Virus record (IMG/VR): IMGVR_UViG_3300032240_001579
Coordinates: 1 to 26,113 of that record
Source of the DNA: a virus
Strand: one strand, 5' to 3'
Length of the DNA: 26,113 nt
Position 1 is the stretch's first letter. The number at the start of each line of letters is the position of its first letter. The notes under the pieces are model-generated. The model saw nothing but the letters and a program-made list of their open reading frames with translations, did no database searches and was not told the origin of the DNA. A program made the translations under genes and the position numbers. Positions 4,193 through 11,913 of this stretch are shown here, piece after piece.

Positions 4193-7018
4193 TTAAGGCC
4201 CCATGCTCTTCACTGATGCGTAGTTTAAAGTATATCCAGATCCGCCGGCAGTTGCGACCGATGCTCTAATGAATTTTGGAAGATGCCCTTGAAGCGGATT
4301 GGCATGACCAATCGAGTTAGTAGCTACCGTCACAGTTGATCCGTTAATATTATACCAGTTAGATCCATCCTCTGAACCTTGAATTACAAAACTCGGAGAT
4401 CCGCCCGTCCCACCCGCACCAAGAGACACCACCAAATATGGCTGATTTGTTCCCTCTGTAAAAAGCGCCGACGATGATGATCCAAGAGTATTTGGGTTCA
4501 TCGTTCGGTCAATGAGTCGCCTCATTAAACTACTGTTTCCAGCCCGACCGATTCTGATCGCTGACATGGTGAACGATGGAGTCGTTCCCGTAACGGTCCG
4601 GACGTACCTGAACCCGATCCCCGCGAGCTTCATCACTGGGGAATAGTAGGTGCCCGTGGCCGTGATTCTCTCAAAATGGTAAACATCGTAGAAATTAACC
4701 CCATCCATGGTTTCTTGAAGAACAATATCAAGCGTTGGAGTGGTGCCTGAAACGGCCGTGATCGCAACTTGAAACGCCACCGATTGGATGTTTGTCGTTG
4801 CAATGTTTGCGGATGTTGTCGTTGTTGTGATTGCGCCCGATGCAATGTCGGTTGTGGTTGCTGATGCCAAGTTGTCAGATGTGACGGAAGCAACAGCGGT
4901 GACCGAAGAAACTGTTGAAACAGTCGTCAGGGTGCCCGATGCGACAGAAATGGCGTTGGTGCTACCCACCGGAGCGTTATAGGTCCACGAGGTTGCCGTA
5001 GTGGCTCGGACTACCGTGGTAATTGTGCCTGAGGTGTAGGCCGTTGCAATCGTTCGCACCTGAACACACCCAGCGCATTGCACTAACCAAGCACCCGGTG
5101 ATGGTGTAGACGTAACCAAGTTCACGTTTTGAGCTGATCCGTATGGAATCGCCTGAAGCGCAATCCAATTTGTCCCGTCAAGCGTTCCTTGAAAGGATAA
5201 GGTTGCAGTAAACGTGCCTCGAATATCCATGGCGCAAGCAGTGTATCCGGCCACGTTGACTACCGTGAATCCGTTCAATGCGCTAATGCTTCCGAATGTC
5301 GTTGGTCCGTTTGGTCCAAACTGAACGACTTGATCGTAAGCGATGTTGACCGGGGTGGAAAAGGCAGTATTTGCGGAACCAAGTGCCGGGGTTTTGGTAT
5401 TAATTGCAGAAAGGGTTGCCTCGGTAGATGCTCCAGTGGGGAGAGAAACGGTTCCGCTAATGTTTGCAATGTTACCAATGGTGTTGGTGCCCGATGGAAT
5501 CGGGTTTTCAAGCATTACAACGCCGGTACTTTGATTTGCAACAAGCGTTACGTTTGCCGTTCCTGTTGCCACCGTGTTTCCACGAAGGCGCACATATTTC
5601 AAACCCGAACAATTTATTTGAAAAATGTTGTTTGTTGTAAAGTTGTATGCGGTTCCGCCGGAAGTAAGGGCAATTGATGGGGTTCCGTACCAATTAGATC
5701 CATCAAGCGAACCCTCAATTGTAATTGTTCCGGTCCATGTTCCAGATACTTGGGCGCCAACGGTTCCGGAACCATCGACGGCAAGAACTACGTTAGACGT
5801 TCCAGTGATATTTCCGGCAGTTTGATAATCGGCTTGGGTCACCGATGCCCTAACAAGAATAGGGGGCACAATTTCTGAAAACCTAGTAATTGATTGAATC
5901 GTTCCGCCAGTTAGTGCGGTGTTGATTCTAACTCGAATATATCGGGCGTTTAAAGGAACAACATAAATAATACTTTGATTTGATGCTGAAATGGCCCCGG
6001 TAATTGGTGCGCTTGCGGTGTTCAGAGAATTGTAAACCCCGATATTAAAAAATGTGGAGTTATCATTTGATCCTTCAAACACATAAGAACCACCGCTTGC
6101 GGAACAATTCAGTTGAATAATTGCAATTTTGTACCCATCACAAGCCGTTGAACCGCTTGAGCCGGACAAAATGTTTACGTTAACCGCCGAAACTCCGCCG
6201 GGTCCGGTAACAGAAAAGTCCGGTGCCACCACCCTTTGTGTCCCGCTTGAGATTCCGCCGTTTCCGTAATCAATTCCCGTTCCATTTGAAGTATATTGGT
6301 TTGATGCAACCCGAAGTGTGTAAGCATCACTAGCGCCCTGATTAAATGAAGCCGGCCCACCGGCCGAAGAAGTAAGCAAGAATGGTGGCGGGCTAGTATA
6401 TCCGACCGGATTTCCATTCCAGTAATCAAGAGAAGTAGAAATTGTTCCCGCCGATCCCTCAATAATTACAGGAATGGAAGTGGTTGTGGAAATGTTGTCG
6501 ATGTCAACTTTGAGATTGTTGGTCATCGGGTCCATGTTAGGAGTAACTAAGTTCCCGCCGTTGATGAATCCCACCGATAAGGCGTCATTGTATCCTGAGG
6601 TTGTAGAACTTGGTAAAGGCCACCCAAGTTGTCCCCCAAATGATGAGTTTAAAAGGTTAATGTCTAACCCCTCTTTACCCGTAATTGAATCAGTGGTGGA
6701 AAGGATTGGTTGCGTCCCGGTACCGTCATAAATTGCGGTTGGGGCGCTTGCCAGGTCATAAATAACTTGAAGTGGCCCACCGGGAAATCCGGTTGTGTCA
6801 TAAGTAAGATAAAGAATTGGGTCGGAATAACTACCGCCCAAATTAGAATCATGCCCGGAAGTGGTGTAAATGATTCGTTGTGCGGTTACATCAATAATTG
6901 CAAAAAGCCGGGTAAAATCAAAAACCGCCCCGACAACGCTATTAAAGTTTGAAAAATCAACCTGTTGAATTCCTGGGCTATAAATACTTGCATCGGCTGG
7001 AAGAACTGTTTTTGCCAT
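4193..7018 (-). CDS. Large repeat-bearing putative tail fibre / virion surface protein (941 aa)
   Basis: The 941 residues are rich in Ser, Thr, Gly and Asn, with almost no Lys and few charges, typical of phage fibres. After a unique N-terminal region (1-290) I see five modules with a shared signature: a strand, EGS-x-DGSNW, then 40-60 residues later a (K/R)Y(V/I)R(V/L)R strand. The first element lies at about 312-324, 431-444, 605-618, 763-777 and 876-889; the second at about 358-366, 473-481, 651-658, 803-810 and 914-922. This suggests beta-sandwich (carbohydrate-binding or discoidin-like) domains. A low-complexity T/S/A linker lies at about 690-745. AGGGT precedes the ATG. Receptor binding is inferred from composition and position. 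Confidence 0.7.
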   Translation of the reverse strand: MAKTVLPADASIYSPGIQQVDFSNFNSVVGAVFDFTRLFAIIDVTAQRIIYTTSGHDSNLGGSYSDPILYLTYDTTGFPGGPLQVIYDLASAPTAIYDGTGTQPILSTTDSITGKEGLDINLLNSSFGGQLGWPLPSSTTSGYNDALSVGFINGGNLVTPNMDPMTNNLKVDIDNISTTTSIPVIIEGSAGTISTSLDYWNGNPVGYTSPPPFLLTSSAGGPASFNQGASDAYTLRVASNQYTSNGTGIDYGNGGISSGTQRVVAPDFSVTGPGGVSAVNVNILSGSSGSTACDGYKIAIIQLNCSASGGSYVFEGSNDNSTFFNIGVYNSLNTASAPITGAISASNQSIIYVVPLNARYIRVRINTALTGGTIQSITRFSEIVPPILVRASVTQADYQTAGNITGTSNVVLAVDGSGTVGAQVSGTWTGTITIEGSLDGSNWYGTPSIALTSGGTAYNFTTNNIFQINCSGLKYVRLRGNTVATGTANVTLVANQSTGVVMLENPIPSGTNTIGNIANISGTVSLPTGASTEATLSAINTKTPALGSANTAFSTPVNIAYDQVVQFGPNGPTTFGSISALNGFTVVNVAGYTACAMDIRGTFTATLSFQGTLDGTNWIALQAIPYGSAQNVNLVTSTPSPGAWLVQCAGCVQVRTIATAYTSGTITTVVRATTATSWTYNAPVGSTNAISVASGTLTTVSTVSSVTAVASVTSDNLASATTTDIASGAITTTTTSANIATTNIQSVAFQVAITAVSGTTPTLDIVLQETMDGVNFYDVYHFERITATGTYYSPVMKLAGIGFRYVRTVTGTTPSFTMSAIRIGRAGNSSLMRRLIDRTMNPNTLGSSSSALFTEGTNQPYLVVSLGAGGTGGSPSFVIQGSEDGSNWYNINGSTVTVATNSIGHANPLQGHLPKFIRASVATAGGSGYTLNYASVKSMGP

Positions 7019-7027
7019 ATCTGTACC

Positions 7028-8857
7028 CTATCCAAAAATAATTGCGTTAACAATTGTAATGATTGTGTTGTCCGTTGCCGAAGTTACTCTTCCGGCGCTA
7101 TCAATTGTGGCCTTTAAAACCGGGTAAGTCCCCGCCGTAACGCCGGTTGCAGATAATGTCGCGGTGCTTGTACCGGAAGCAACCGTTACGTCACCCGTTA
7201 ACGACATATTTTCGGTAACTTTGCGCCATTGGGTTGGGTATGCAACCGGATTATATCCCGCCCCACCAATTGCAATTACCATTACATAGGATGCCCCTAA
7301 ATACCAAACCCCGTCATTAACTGTATAAGTAATCCCGTTGTTATAGTCCCCGGTCCAATTAACGGCATTGTACGCAACGCTATTTGATGCCGAAGTTACC
7401 CGGCCCTTGGAATCAACCGTAATGTTGGCGTTGGTATAAGAACCCGCAACTACACCCGAAGTTGGTAAAGATACGTTTACCGCACCCGTGGTGGGGCTTA
7501 CCGAAATAGAACCGTCCGAACTATTAACCGAAGTAACCCCGCCGGAACTGGAACCGTTTGATGCAAGGGTTATCCTTCCCTTGGAATCAACTGTAATGTT
7601 GGCATTGGTGTATGCCCCCGCCGTAACGCCGGTTGCGGATAATGCCGAAATATTGCTTCCAAGGGGAACTGAAACATCCCCAGTAATGGCCGAACGCTTG
7701 GCAACAACCGCCCCCGTGGTGGGGCTAATTGTTAATGTCCCATCGGCATTGGATACGGAAGAAACTCCGGCCGGGATGCTTGAAATAGCATTATCCACAT
7801 AAGTTTTAACGGCGTGTTGTGTGGGGTATAATGTATCCGAAACACCCAAGGTTCCACTTGTGCTTTTATTGGCAACATTCTCCGGAGTAAACCCAAGGGA
7901 ATCCTGTTTAGCATTTAATGCGGTTTGGGTAGCGGTTGATATGGGTTTGTTTAAATCCGAAGTATTATCAACATTCCCCAAACCAACGGCGTTTTTATCC
8001 AGGGTTTGCCAAGTCTTATCCCCACGCCAGTATTGGGCGGTTGTGCCTGGCGTAATTGTTGATTCTTTACCATTTAGTGCTGTTTGGGTGGCCGTGGAAA
8101 TAGGCTTATTTATATCGGAAGTGTTATCGACATTTCCAAGTCCCACCGAACTTTTATCAAGCGTTTGCCAAGTTTTATCACCACGCCAGTATTGGGCGGT
8201 TGTGCCTGGGGTAATGGTGGGTTCTTTTGTCGCTAATCCGGGGACGGTTGGAAGGTCGGCGGTTCCGGCCAGGTCACCGGATAACTTCAATTTACCTTTT
8301 AAAACTGTAGTTGCGTCCGGTGTAGTGCCCGAAATAACGGCATTATCCACATAGGTTTTAACTGCATTTTGGGACGGATAAAGGGTGTTGGAAGTCCCCA
8401 GGGAAGTGTTGGTGGATTTGTTGGCAATGTCTTCCGGGGTATATCCCAATAAGTCTTGTTTGGCGTTTAAAGCGGTTTGGGTGGCCGTAGAAATGGGTTT
8501 ATTCAGGTCGGAAGTGTTGTCCACATTCCCCAACCCAATATCCGATTTGGTTAAAACAACATCACCGGTTTGGGTATTCACCGAACGCACCGGCGCAACG
8601 GTGGCCGGGTCAACCCATTCAATATCGTATGAAGTGTTCGACGCCTTTACCAAAACCTGGCCAGTTGTTCCGCCTGAGACAACGCCTTCACCCGGAATGC
8701 CCTGGGTTCCCACATCCTGAATAATCAGGGTTTTGGCTTCAACCCGGACTTCAATAATTTCATTGTTCTGAACTTCGGTTACAATCGTGGTTGAATCGGT
8801 TTCAATAACCGTAATTGCCGTTGGTTGTTGATCGGCAATCGTAACCTGGTCATTCAT
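7028..8857 (-). CDS. Tail fibre protein with GLGNVDNTSD repeats (609 aa)
   Basis: A clear phage fibre. The N-terminal ~75 residues include a short collagen-like GTQGIPGEG. Three copies of GLGNVDNTSD followed by NKPISTATQTALN come next, interspersed with two copies of AQYWRGDKTWQTLDK and two of NAVKTYVDNA or HAVKTYVDNA. The second half has three copies of a VTAGxYTNANITVDSKGR-type unit, and residues about 505-550 resemble a CBM5/12-like aromatic module ending in PTQWRKV. Such repeats form trimeric beta-helical shafts in related fibres. The start overlaps the previous stop as ATGA, with GAGGTGA upstream. It is probably attached near the baseplate; adhesion is inferred. Confidence 0.85.
   Translation of the reverse strand: MNDQVTIADQQPTAITVIETDSTTIVTEVQNNEIIEVRVEAKTLIIQDVGTQGIPGEGVVSGGTTGQVLVKASNTSYDIEWVDPATVAPVRSVNTQTGDVVLTKSDIGLGNVDNTSDLNKPISTATQTALNAKQDLLGYTPEDIANKSTNTSLGTSNTLYPSQNAVKTYVDNAVISGTTPDATTVLKGKLKLSGDLAGTADLPTVPGLATKEPTITPGTTAQYWRGDKTWQTLDKSSVGLGNVDNTSDINKPISTATQTALNGKESTITPGTTAQYWRGDKTWQTLDKNAVGLGNVDNTSDLNKPISTATQTALNAKQDSLGFTPENVANKSTSGTLGVSDTLYPTQHAVKTYVDNAISSIPAGVSSVSNADGTLTISPTTGAVVAKRSAITGDVSVPLGSNISALSATGVTAGAYTNANITVDSKGRITLASNGSSSGGVTSVNSSDGSISVSPTTGAVNVSLPTSGVVAGSYTNANITVDSKGRVTSASNSVAYNAVNWTGDYNNGITYTVNDGVWYLGASYVMVIAIGGAGYNPVAYPTQWRKVTENMSLTGDVTVASGTSTATLSATGVTAGTYPVLKATIDSAGRVTSATDNTIITIVNAIIFG
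8022..8209. repeat. 29-bp direct repeat within the fibre gene
   Basis: Identical 29-bp copies (beginning CCACGCCAGTATTGGGCGG) lie at 8022-8050 and 8181-8209, 159 bp apart, which is exactly 53 codons. They encode the duplicated AQYWRGDKTW element, so loss or gain of one unit by recombination would keep the frame. Confidence 0.8.
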
Positions 8858-9228
8858 CTAGTCACCTCAGGTGATACATAAACGGTACCTTGCATAAGGC
8901 GCCGAACCGTCCCGCCGGTGTTTAATTCTAAGTCCCAGGTGAAATTTGTAATGGCGTTTTCAAAATCGGTTGCAGTATTAACCGCAATGGAAGCGGTATC
9001 CACGGCGCTAATCAACATGGTGAATTTCCCAACATTTGAACCCGTTTGGGGCAAAATCGTAATGGTAATTGCCTGGGTAACGGTTGGGTCAGAATACGAA
9101 CGCCGGATTTGGGCTTGCATGGTCATTCCGGTTAAATCAATAGGGGCGCCGGTGGAATCGGTGTAAAGGCAATCCCGTTGAAAAGTTGCCCCTTGTTCTA
9201 TGTAAAGGTCATATTTACCGGCCGACAT
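8854..9228 (-). CDS. Ig-like baseplate/fibre-associated protein (BppU-N-like)
   Basis: The product has 124 residues. The pattern IEQGATFQRDCLYTDSTG, then PIDLTGMTMQAQIR, then a C-terminal strand GTVRRLMQGTVYVSPEVTR is one I know from short phage proteins next to fibre genes. They are predicted to be Ig-like beta-sandwiches similar to the N-terminal domain of siphophage BppU, which attaches receptor-binding parts to the baseplate. A linker role for the neighbouring 609-residue fibre is inferred from adjacency (4-nt overlap with it). AGGGGAA lies upstream of the ATG, inside the end of the previous gene. Confidence 0.65.
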   Translation of the reverse strand: MSAGKYDLYIEQGATFQRDCLYTDSTGAPIDLTGMTMQAQIRRSYSDPTVTQAITITILPQTGSNVGKFTMLISAVDTASIAVNTATDFENAITNFTWDLELNTGGTVRRLMQGTVYVSPEVTR

Positions 9229-9230
9229 AG

Positions 9231-9518
9231 TTATTCCCCTGACTTACAGTTAATCAAATCTTCCCGTAACTTAAAAACATAATCAGAATATGCCTTAAAT
9301 GTCTTAATGTCCATGCAATGTGCCCCGCCCATCGTTGGATCATCCAAGTTAAATTCTTGAGAAACTTCGGGATGTTTAATTCTATTGCACATAAAACTGG
9401 AATGCGCCGGGTTGCCTGAATCATAGAAGAACAAACACGACCACCCATCGGGTTGATCCGGCAAGCCGGCACATCCAGAAAGCGAAAGACTAAGGCAAAT
9501 TGCCAGTAATGGCTTCAT
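9231..9518 (-). CDS. Small lipoprotein, possible outer-membrane spanin
   Basis: This encodes 95 residues. Residues 1-16 form a lipoprotein signal peptide with lipobox LSGC and Cys16. The mature part carries four further cysteines and no membrane segment. I take the ATG at 9518 rather than the longest in-frame start at 9608, because the extra 30 residues are a lysine-rich shadow of the upstream gene and would bury the signal peptide. The beginning overlaps the upstream gene by 29 nt in another frame. A lipoprotein start nested in the end of a membrane/coiled-coil gene is the layout of Rz/Rz1 spanins, but this protein is not proline-rich, so the spanin call is tentative. Confidence 0.65.
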   Translation of the reverse strand: MKPLLAICLSLSLSGCAGLPDQPDGWSCLFFYDSGNPAHSSFMCNRIKHPEVSQEFNLDDPTMGGAHCMDIKTFKAYSDYVFKLREDLINCKSGE

Positions 9519-9693
9519 TCGCTTTTTTAACTTCCTCTTTTGTTTTTGCTTTTTCGGCTTCCAAAATTGCTTCCGCCAAATGGGATTCCTTAGCGTGTTC
9601 CTGGGCAACCTGGATTGCTTTAATGAACGATGAAATCACGCTAATGATTTTTGGAAGGGCAATGATGGCCTGTAAAATTAACGCCAAGTTCAT
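9490..9693 (-). CDS. Small membrane protein with coiled-coil tail, lysis-cassette candidate
   Basis: This encodes 67 residues. Residues about 2-28 are a hydrophobic helix with one early proline and a lysine (IIALPKIISVISSFI). The rest is a charged helix (AEAILEAEKAKTKEEVKKAN) likely to form a coiled coil. The start overlaps the previous stop as ATGA. The end overlaps the lipoprotein start in another frame. Together with the lipoprotein this is compatible with an inner-membrane spanin partner or a small holin-like protein. The length is short for an Rz protein, so the call rests on topology and context only. Confidence 0.6.
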   Translation of the reverse strand: MNLALILQAIIALPKIISVISSFIKAIQVAQEHAKESHLAEAILEAEKAKTKEEVKKANEAITGNLP

Positions 9694-9968
9694 TTTTTAA
9701 TTGCCGAAATCAGGCTAACAATTTGTGGAATGATAAACGCCAACAAGTCCACGGATTCGGCAACCGTCATTGCTTTTAGTTCCGAAGGGACTTTATCAAT
9801 GTCATTATAGGCGGAAATTAACTTTGCCTTTAATTCTTCGTTGCCCTGGATTTTAATAATAATATCCGCAATGTCGGACGCTTGGACGCCATCCTTGAAT
9901 TCAACCGCCAGTAATTCGGCAATTGCCATAATGCCGGCCAACACTTCCTTAATTTCTTTATTGTTCAT
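9690..9968 (-). CDS. Small helical phage protein of unknown function (92 aa)
   Basis: The family is not firmly recognised. There are three helical blocks: residues 3-25 (KEVLAGIMAIAELLAVEF), 30-55 (DIADIIIKIQGNEELKAKL) and 62-92, the last ending in a hydrophobic run, VDLLAFIIPQIVSLISAIKK. The start of this last run resembles segments in small phage proteins that accompany holin and spanin genes. It is linked on both sides by 4-nt ATGA overlaps. The C-terminal hydrophobic helix could associate with membrane. A lysis role is inferred from neighbours. Confidence 0.6.
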   Translation of the reverse strand: MNNKEIKEVLAGIMAIAELLAVEFKDGVQASDIADIIIKIQGNEELKAKLISAYNDIDKVPSELKAMTVAESVDLLAFIIPQIVSLISAIKK

Positions 9969-10213
9969 GGTTTTTCCCCTTTATCAATTGATAATCGCCC
10001 TTCAATTTTTGCAAGTGAACGCTCAATAAATGAAAGTTTATCAACAATTTTATTTTCCAATGCTTCGTGTTTTTCTTCAAGTTTTGCTATTTTTTCAATG
10101 GCTTCCTTGATTTTTTCTTTGTTCCAATTTCCTTGGGCTTCCAGGCGCACCAACCAAACAATGCCAATAACGGCAAGGGTAACGATTCCGGTAAGTTCAA
10201 ACGATAAGTTCAT
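9965..10213 (-). CDS. Membrane-anchored coiled-coil protein, holin/i-spanin candidate
   Basis: The product has 82 residues. Residues about 4-23 are a transmembrane helix (FELTGIVTLAVIGIVWLVRL), followed by a charged coiled coil with heptad character (IEKIAKLEEKHEALENKI and IERSLAKIEGRL). This N-in, C-out layout suits an inner-membrane spanin; XhlA-type haemolysins have the reverse order. I use the ATG at 10213; an in-frame TTG at 10228 adds only MLGGL and has no better ribosome binding site. It opens the cassette after a 108-bp gap and overlaps the next gene by ATGA. Confidence 0.6.
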   Translation of the reverse strand: MNLSFELTGIVTLAVIGIVWLVRLEAQGNWNKEKIKEAIEKIAKLEEKHEALENKIVDKLSFIERSLAKIEGRLSIDKGEKP

Positions 10214-10321
10214 TAAGCCCCCAAGCAAAATTGCGGTTACACTAGGTTTATTTTAAACGCTAGTTCCATCAATTTAAAGACTTAAAAAAGTTGTTGCGCC
10301 GTGCAAAATTTTCGGTGGGGT
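10214..10321 (-). promoter_or_regulatory. Gap before the lysis-like cassette
   Basis: This 108-bp AT-rich gap is the longest on the minus-strand block, apart from the endolysin leader, and precedes the small-gene cassette. On the minus strand I see TTGATG and a TAAAAT box, but only 11 nt apart, so a sigma70-type promoter is not well supported. A weak TTGC/GCAA stem followed by a T-run (CTTTTTT, minus strand) just after the methyltransferase stop could be a minor terminator. Confidence 0.3.
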
Positions 10322-10897
10322 TTACGGTTTATACCACCCGATTTGATACCCGACGAATGCCGGTTTAATGCCCAATTGTTCCATGAACACTTGCACCATG
10401 AAATGTTTTCCCTGGGTGTCCGAATGCCTATCATCCACCACTACCAGGCACCCCCTGGGCAATTTAGCCCATACGGTTGCCAGTTCAGCCATGTGGTGAA
10501 ACATGGAATCCAAGGCTATGGATGGGTGCCAATCAAACGAATCCAAATAAAGTAACGTCATGTCGTATAAATCCACATCCGAAAGCCCGGAAAGCATATT
10601 TAACGAATTGGCGCATATTACTTCCGTATGCTTTACCTGTTTCCGAGCAATTTCCACGAATTCGGGGTTAATATCTACGGACTTCACTCGTACCGGTAGG
10701 CGTTCCGCTAACCAATCCCAAATAAGGGTTGATTGGCCATCACCACCCCAATTCCCCTCAATCCTGGCGGTGCCGGTTTCGACAATCAAGCCAGGGCGGT
10801 TTTCGACATGGGAAACCATTAAAGCAAAGGTTTCCAGGCGGTGGTCTAGTTTTTTAAAGGTTTCATTCTCTAAAAATTCTTTAATTACCGGGTTCAT
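10322..10897 (-). CDS. Class I SAM-dependent methyltransferase-like protein
   Basis: The product has 191 residues. The Rossmann-type motifs are visible: IVETGTARIEGNWGGDGQST at about 38-57 as the glycine-rich SAM loop (with an unusual insertion before GGDGQST), SVDINPE at 73-79 with the acidic residue that binds the ribose, LLYLDSFD at 115-122 and VVVDD at 152-156. The arrangement resembles class I enzymes often annotated as Methyltransf_24, whose members act on sugars or small molecules. Its start overlaps the stop of the GT9 gene by 4 nt, so the two are co-translated and probably work on the same substrate, perhaps a glycan. Acceptor unknown. Confidence 0.75.
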   Translation of the reverse strand: MNPVIKEFLENETFKKLDHRLETFALMVSHVENRPGLIVETGTARIEGNWGGDGQSTLIWDWLAERLPVRVKSVDINPEFVEIARKQVKHTEVICANSLNMLSGLSDVDLYDMTLLYLDSFDWHPSIALDSMFHHMAELATVWAKLPRGCLVVVDDRHSDTQGKHFMVQVFMEQLGIKPAFVGYQIGWYKP

Positions 10898-11877
10898 AGT
10901 TTGCTAACCCCCCACTTGGCGAATTCAACCGGGTCGGGAAGCCAGGAACGCAAGTTGTCATCACCCACAAATTCCGCCGTAACTTCATTATCAACATTCG
11001 GGCAATAATCCAAAATGTCCCAAATACCGCCCTTGCCGAAATTTTGCATACGCCACAACCATTGGCCACGGCGCCAATGCCCGATATGGTCCGTATGCTT
11101 ACAGGTGGCCACGAAACCAATCCAGGCGTCCGAATCAACGGCCATGTGCAATGGGGACGAATCGTTGGTTAAAAGCACCTTGGATTGCTTTAAAATGGAA
11201 ACGGTTTCCATGATGGAAAGTTTGTTTCTCATATCAACACAACCGTCCGTCATTACATCAACGGTGCCCCGGTTATCGTCCGTGTTCGCACCTACTATAA
11301 CTGGTAAACCGCCTTCGGAAATGATTGTTGAAATCACGGAATCCCAAAACTCTTTAGGAAATGTTTTGGATTGCCAATGCTTCCCTGGATGCAACACAAC
11401 GGCCCGGCTTAAATCAAAATCTGGCTTGTACCCCACATCCGCCAACATAACTTCCTTGTCGGCCACGGGAAGGGTAAGGCGCAAGGCGCATAATGATGGG
11501 AAATCCACGCAATTCGTAATCATGTGGCTGAAAAATTGCCATACCAGGTTCGTGTCGTTTGGTTGGGTAATCGTTTCAAACACCAAATAATTATCGTGGT
11601 TTGGCCGGACTTTTTTGGTGTGAAAAACATCCTTAAAATTCAGGTGCTGAAACAATTCCGGGTGTTCGGTTTCTAAACTAATGTCGCATCCCTTGAATGT
11701 TTTTAGGGCATAACGCAAGGTAGGTTCGGCGCAAATTTGGTCACCCAAACCGCCCCAGGTGCGAAATAAAAGGTTTTTTTCAACCCCGTTTTGAATCGCA
11801 ATTGTGGTTCGAAACGATGGGATAAAAACGGCCGGAATTTGGACTTTATCGAATTTGGTGTATTTGGTTTGTTCCAT
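10894..11877 (-). CDS. Glycosyltransferase family 9 (heptosyltransferase-like)
   Basis: The product has 327 residues. The N-terminal domain contains GGLGDQICAEPTLRYA (42-57), the GT9 glycine loop. The C-terminal domain has VVLHPGKHWQSKTFP (160-174), a VIVGANTDD strand (193-201) and TNDSSPLHMAVDSD (237-250), which corresponds to the nucleotide-sugar binding motif of heptosyltransferases. The family builds the inner core of lipopolysaccharide from ADP-heptose; the phage copy may use another sugar. TAAGGTG precedes the ATG. It lies between the RCC1 fibre genes and the lysis-like genes, so it could modify a virion protein or the host surface. Both are inference. Confidence 0.85.
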   Translation of the reverse strand: MEQTKYTKFDKVQIPAVFIPSFRTTIAIQNGVEKNLLFRTWGGLGDQICAEPTLRYALKTFKGCDISLETEHPELFQHLNFKDVFHTKKVRPNHDNYLVFETITQPNDTNLVWQFFSHMITNCVDFPSLCALRLTLPVADKEVMLADVGYKPDFDLSRAVVLHPGKHWQSKTFPKEFWDSVISTIISEGGLPVIVGANTDDNRGTVDVMTDGCVDMRNKLSIMETVSILKQSKVLLTNDSSPLHMAVDSDAWIGFVATCKHTDHIGHWRRGQWLWRMQNFGKGGIWDILDYCPNVDNEVTAEFVGDDNLRSWLPDPVEFAKWGVSKL

Positions 11878-11913
11878 AAATACACCTTAGCGCACTACGA
11901 AAAATTTGCAACC

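Noticed and set aside
7821-8354. Plus-strand ORF of 177 aa opposite the 609-residue fibre
   Set aside because: Its internal repeats mirror those of the fibre gene; the minus-strand protein has clear fibre motifs and gene overlaps.
9519-9608. Longer start for the lipoprotein at 9608
   Set aside because: The added 30 residues are Lys-rich shadow of the overlapping gene and would place the signal peptide internally.
11015-11590. Plus-strand ORF of 191 aa opposite the GT9 gene
   Set aside because: The minus strand carries full GT9 motifs; the plus-strand translation has none.
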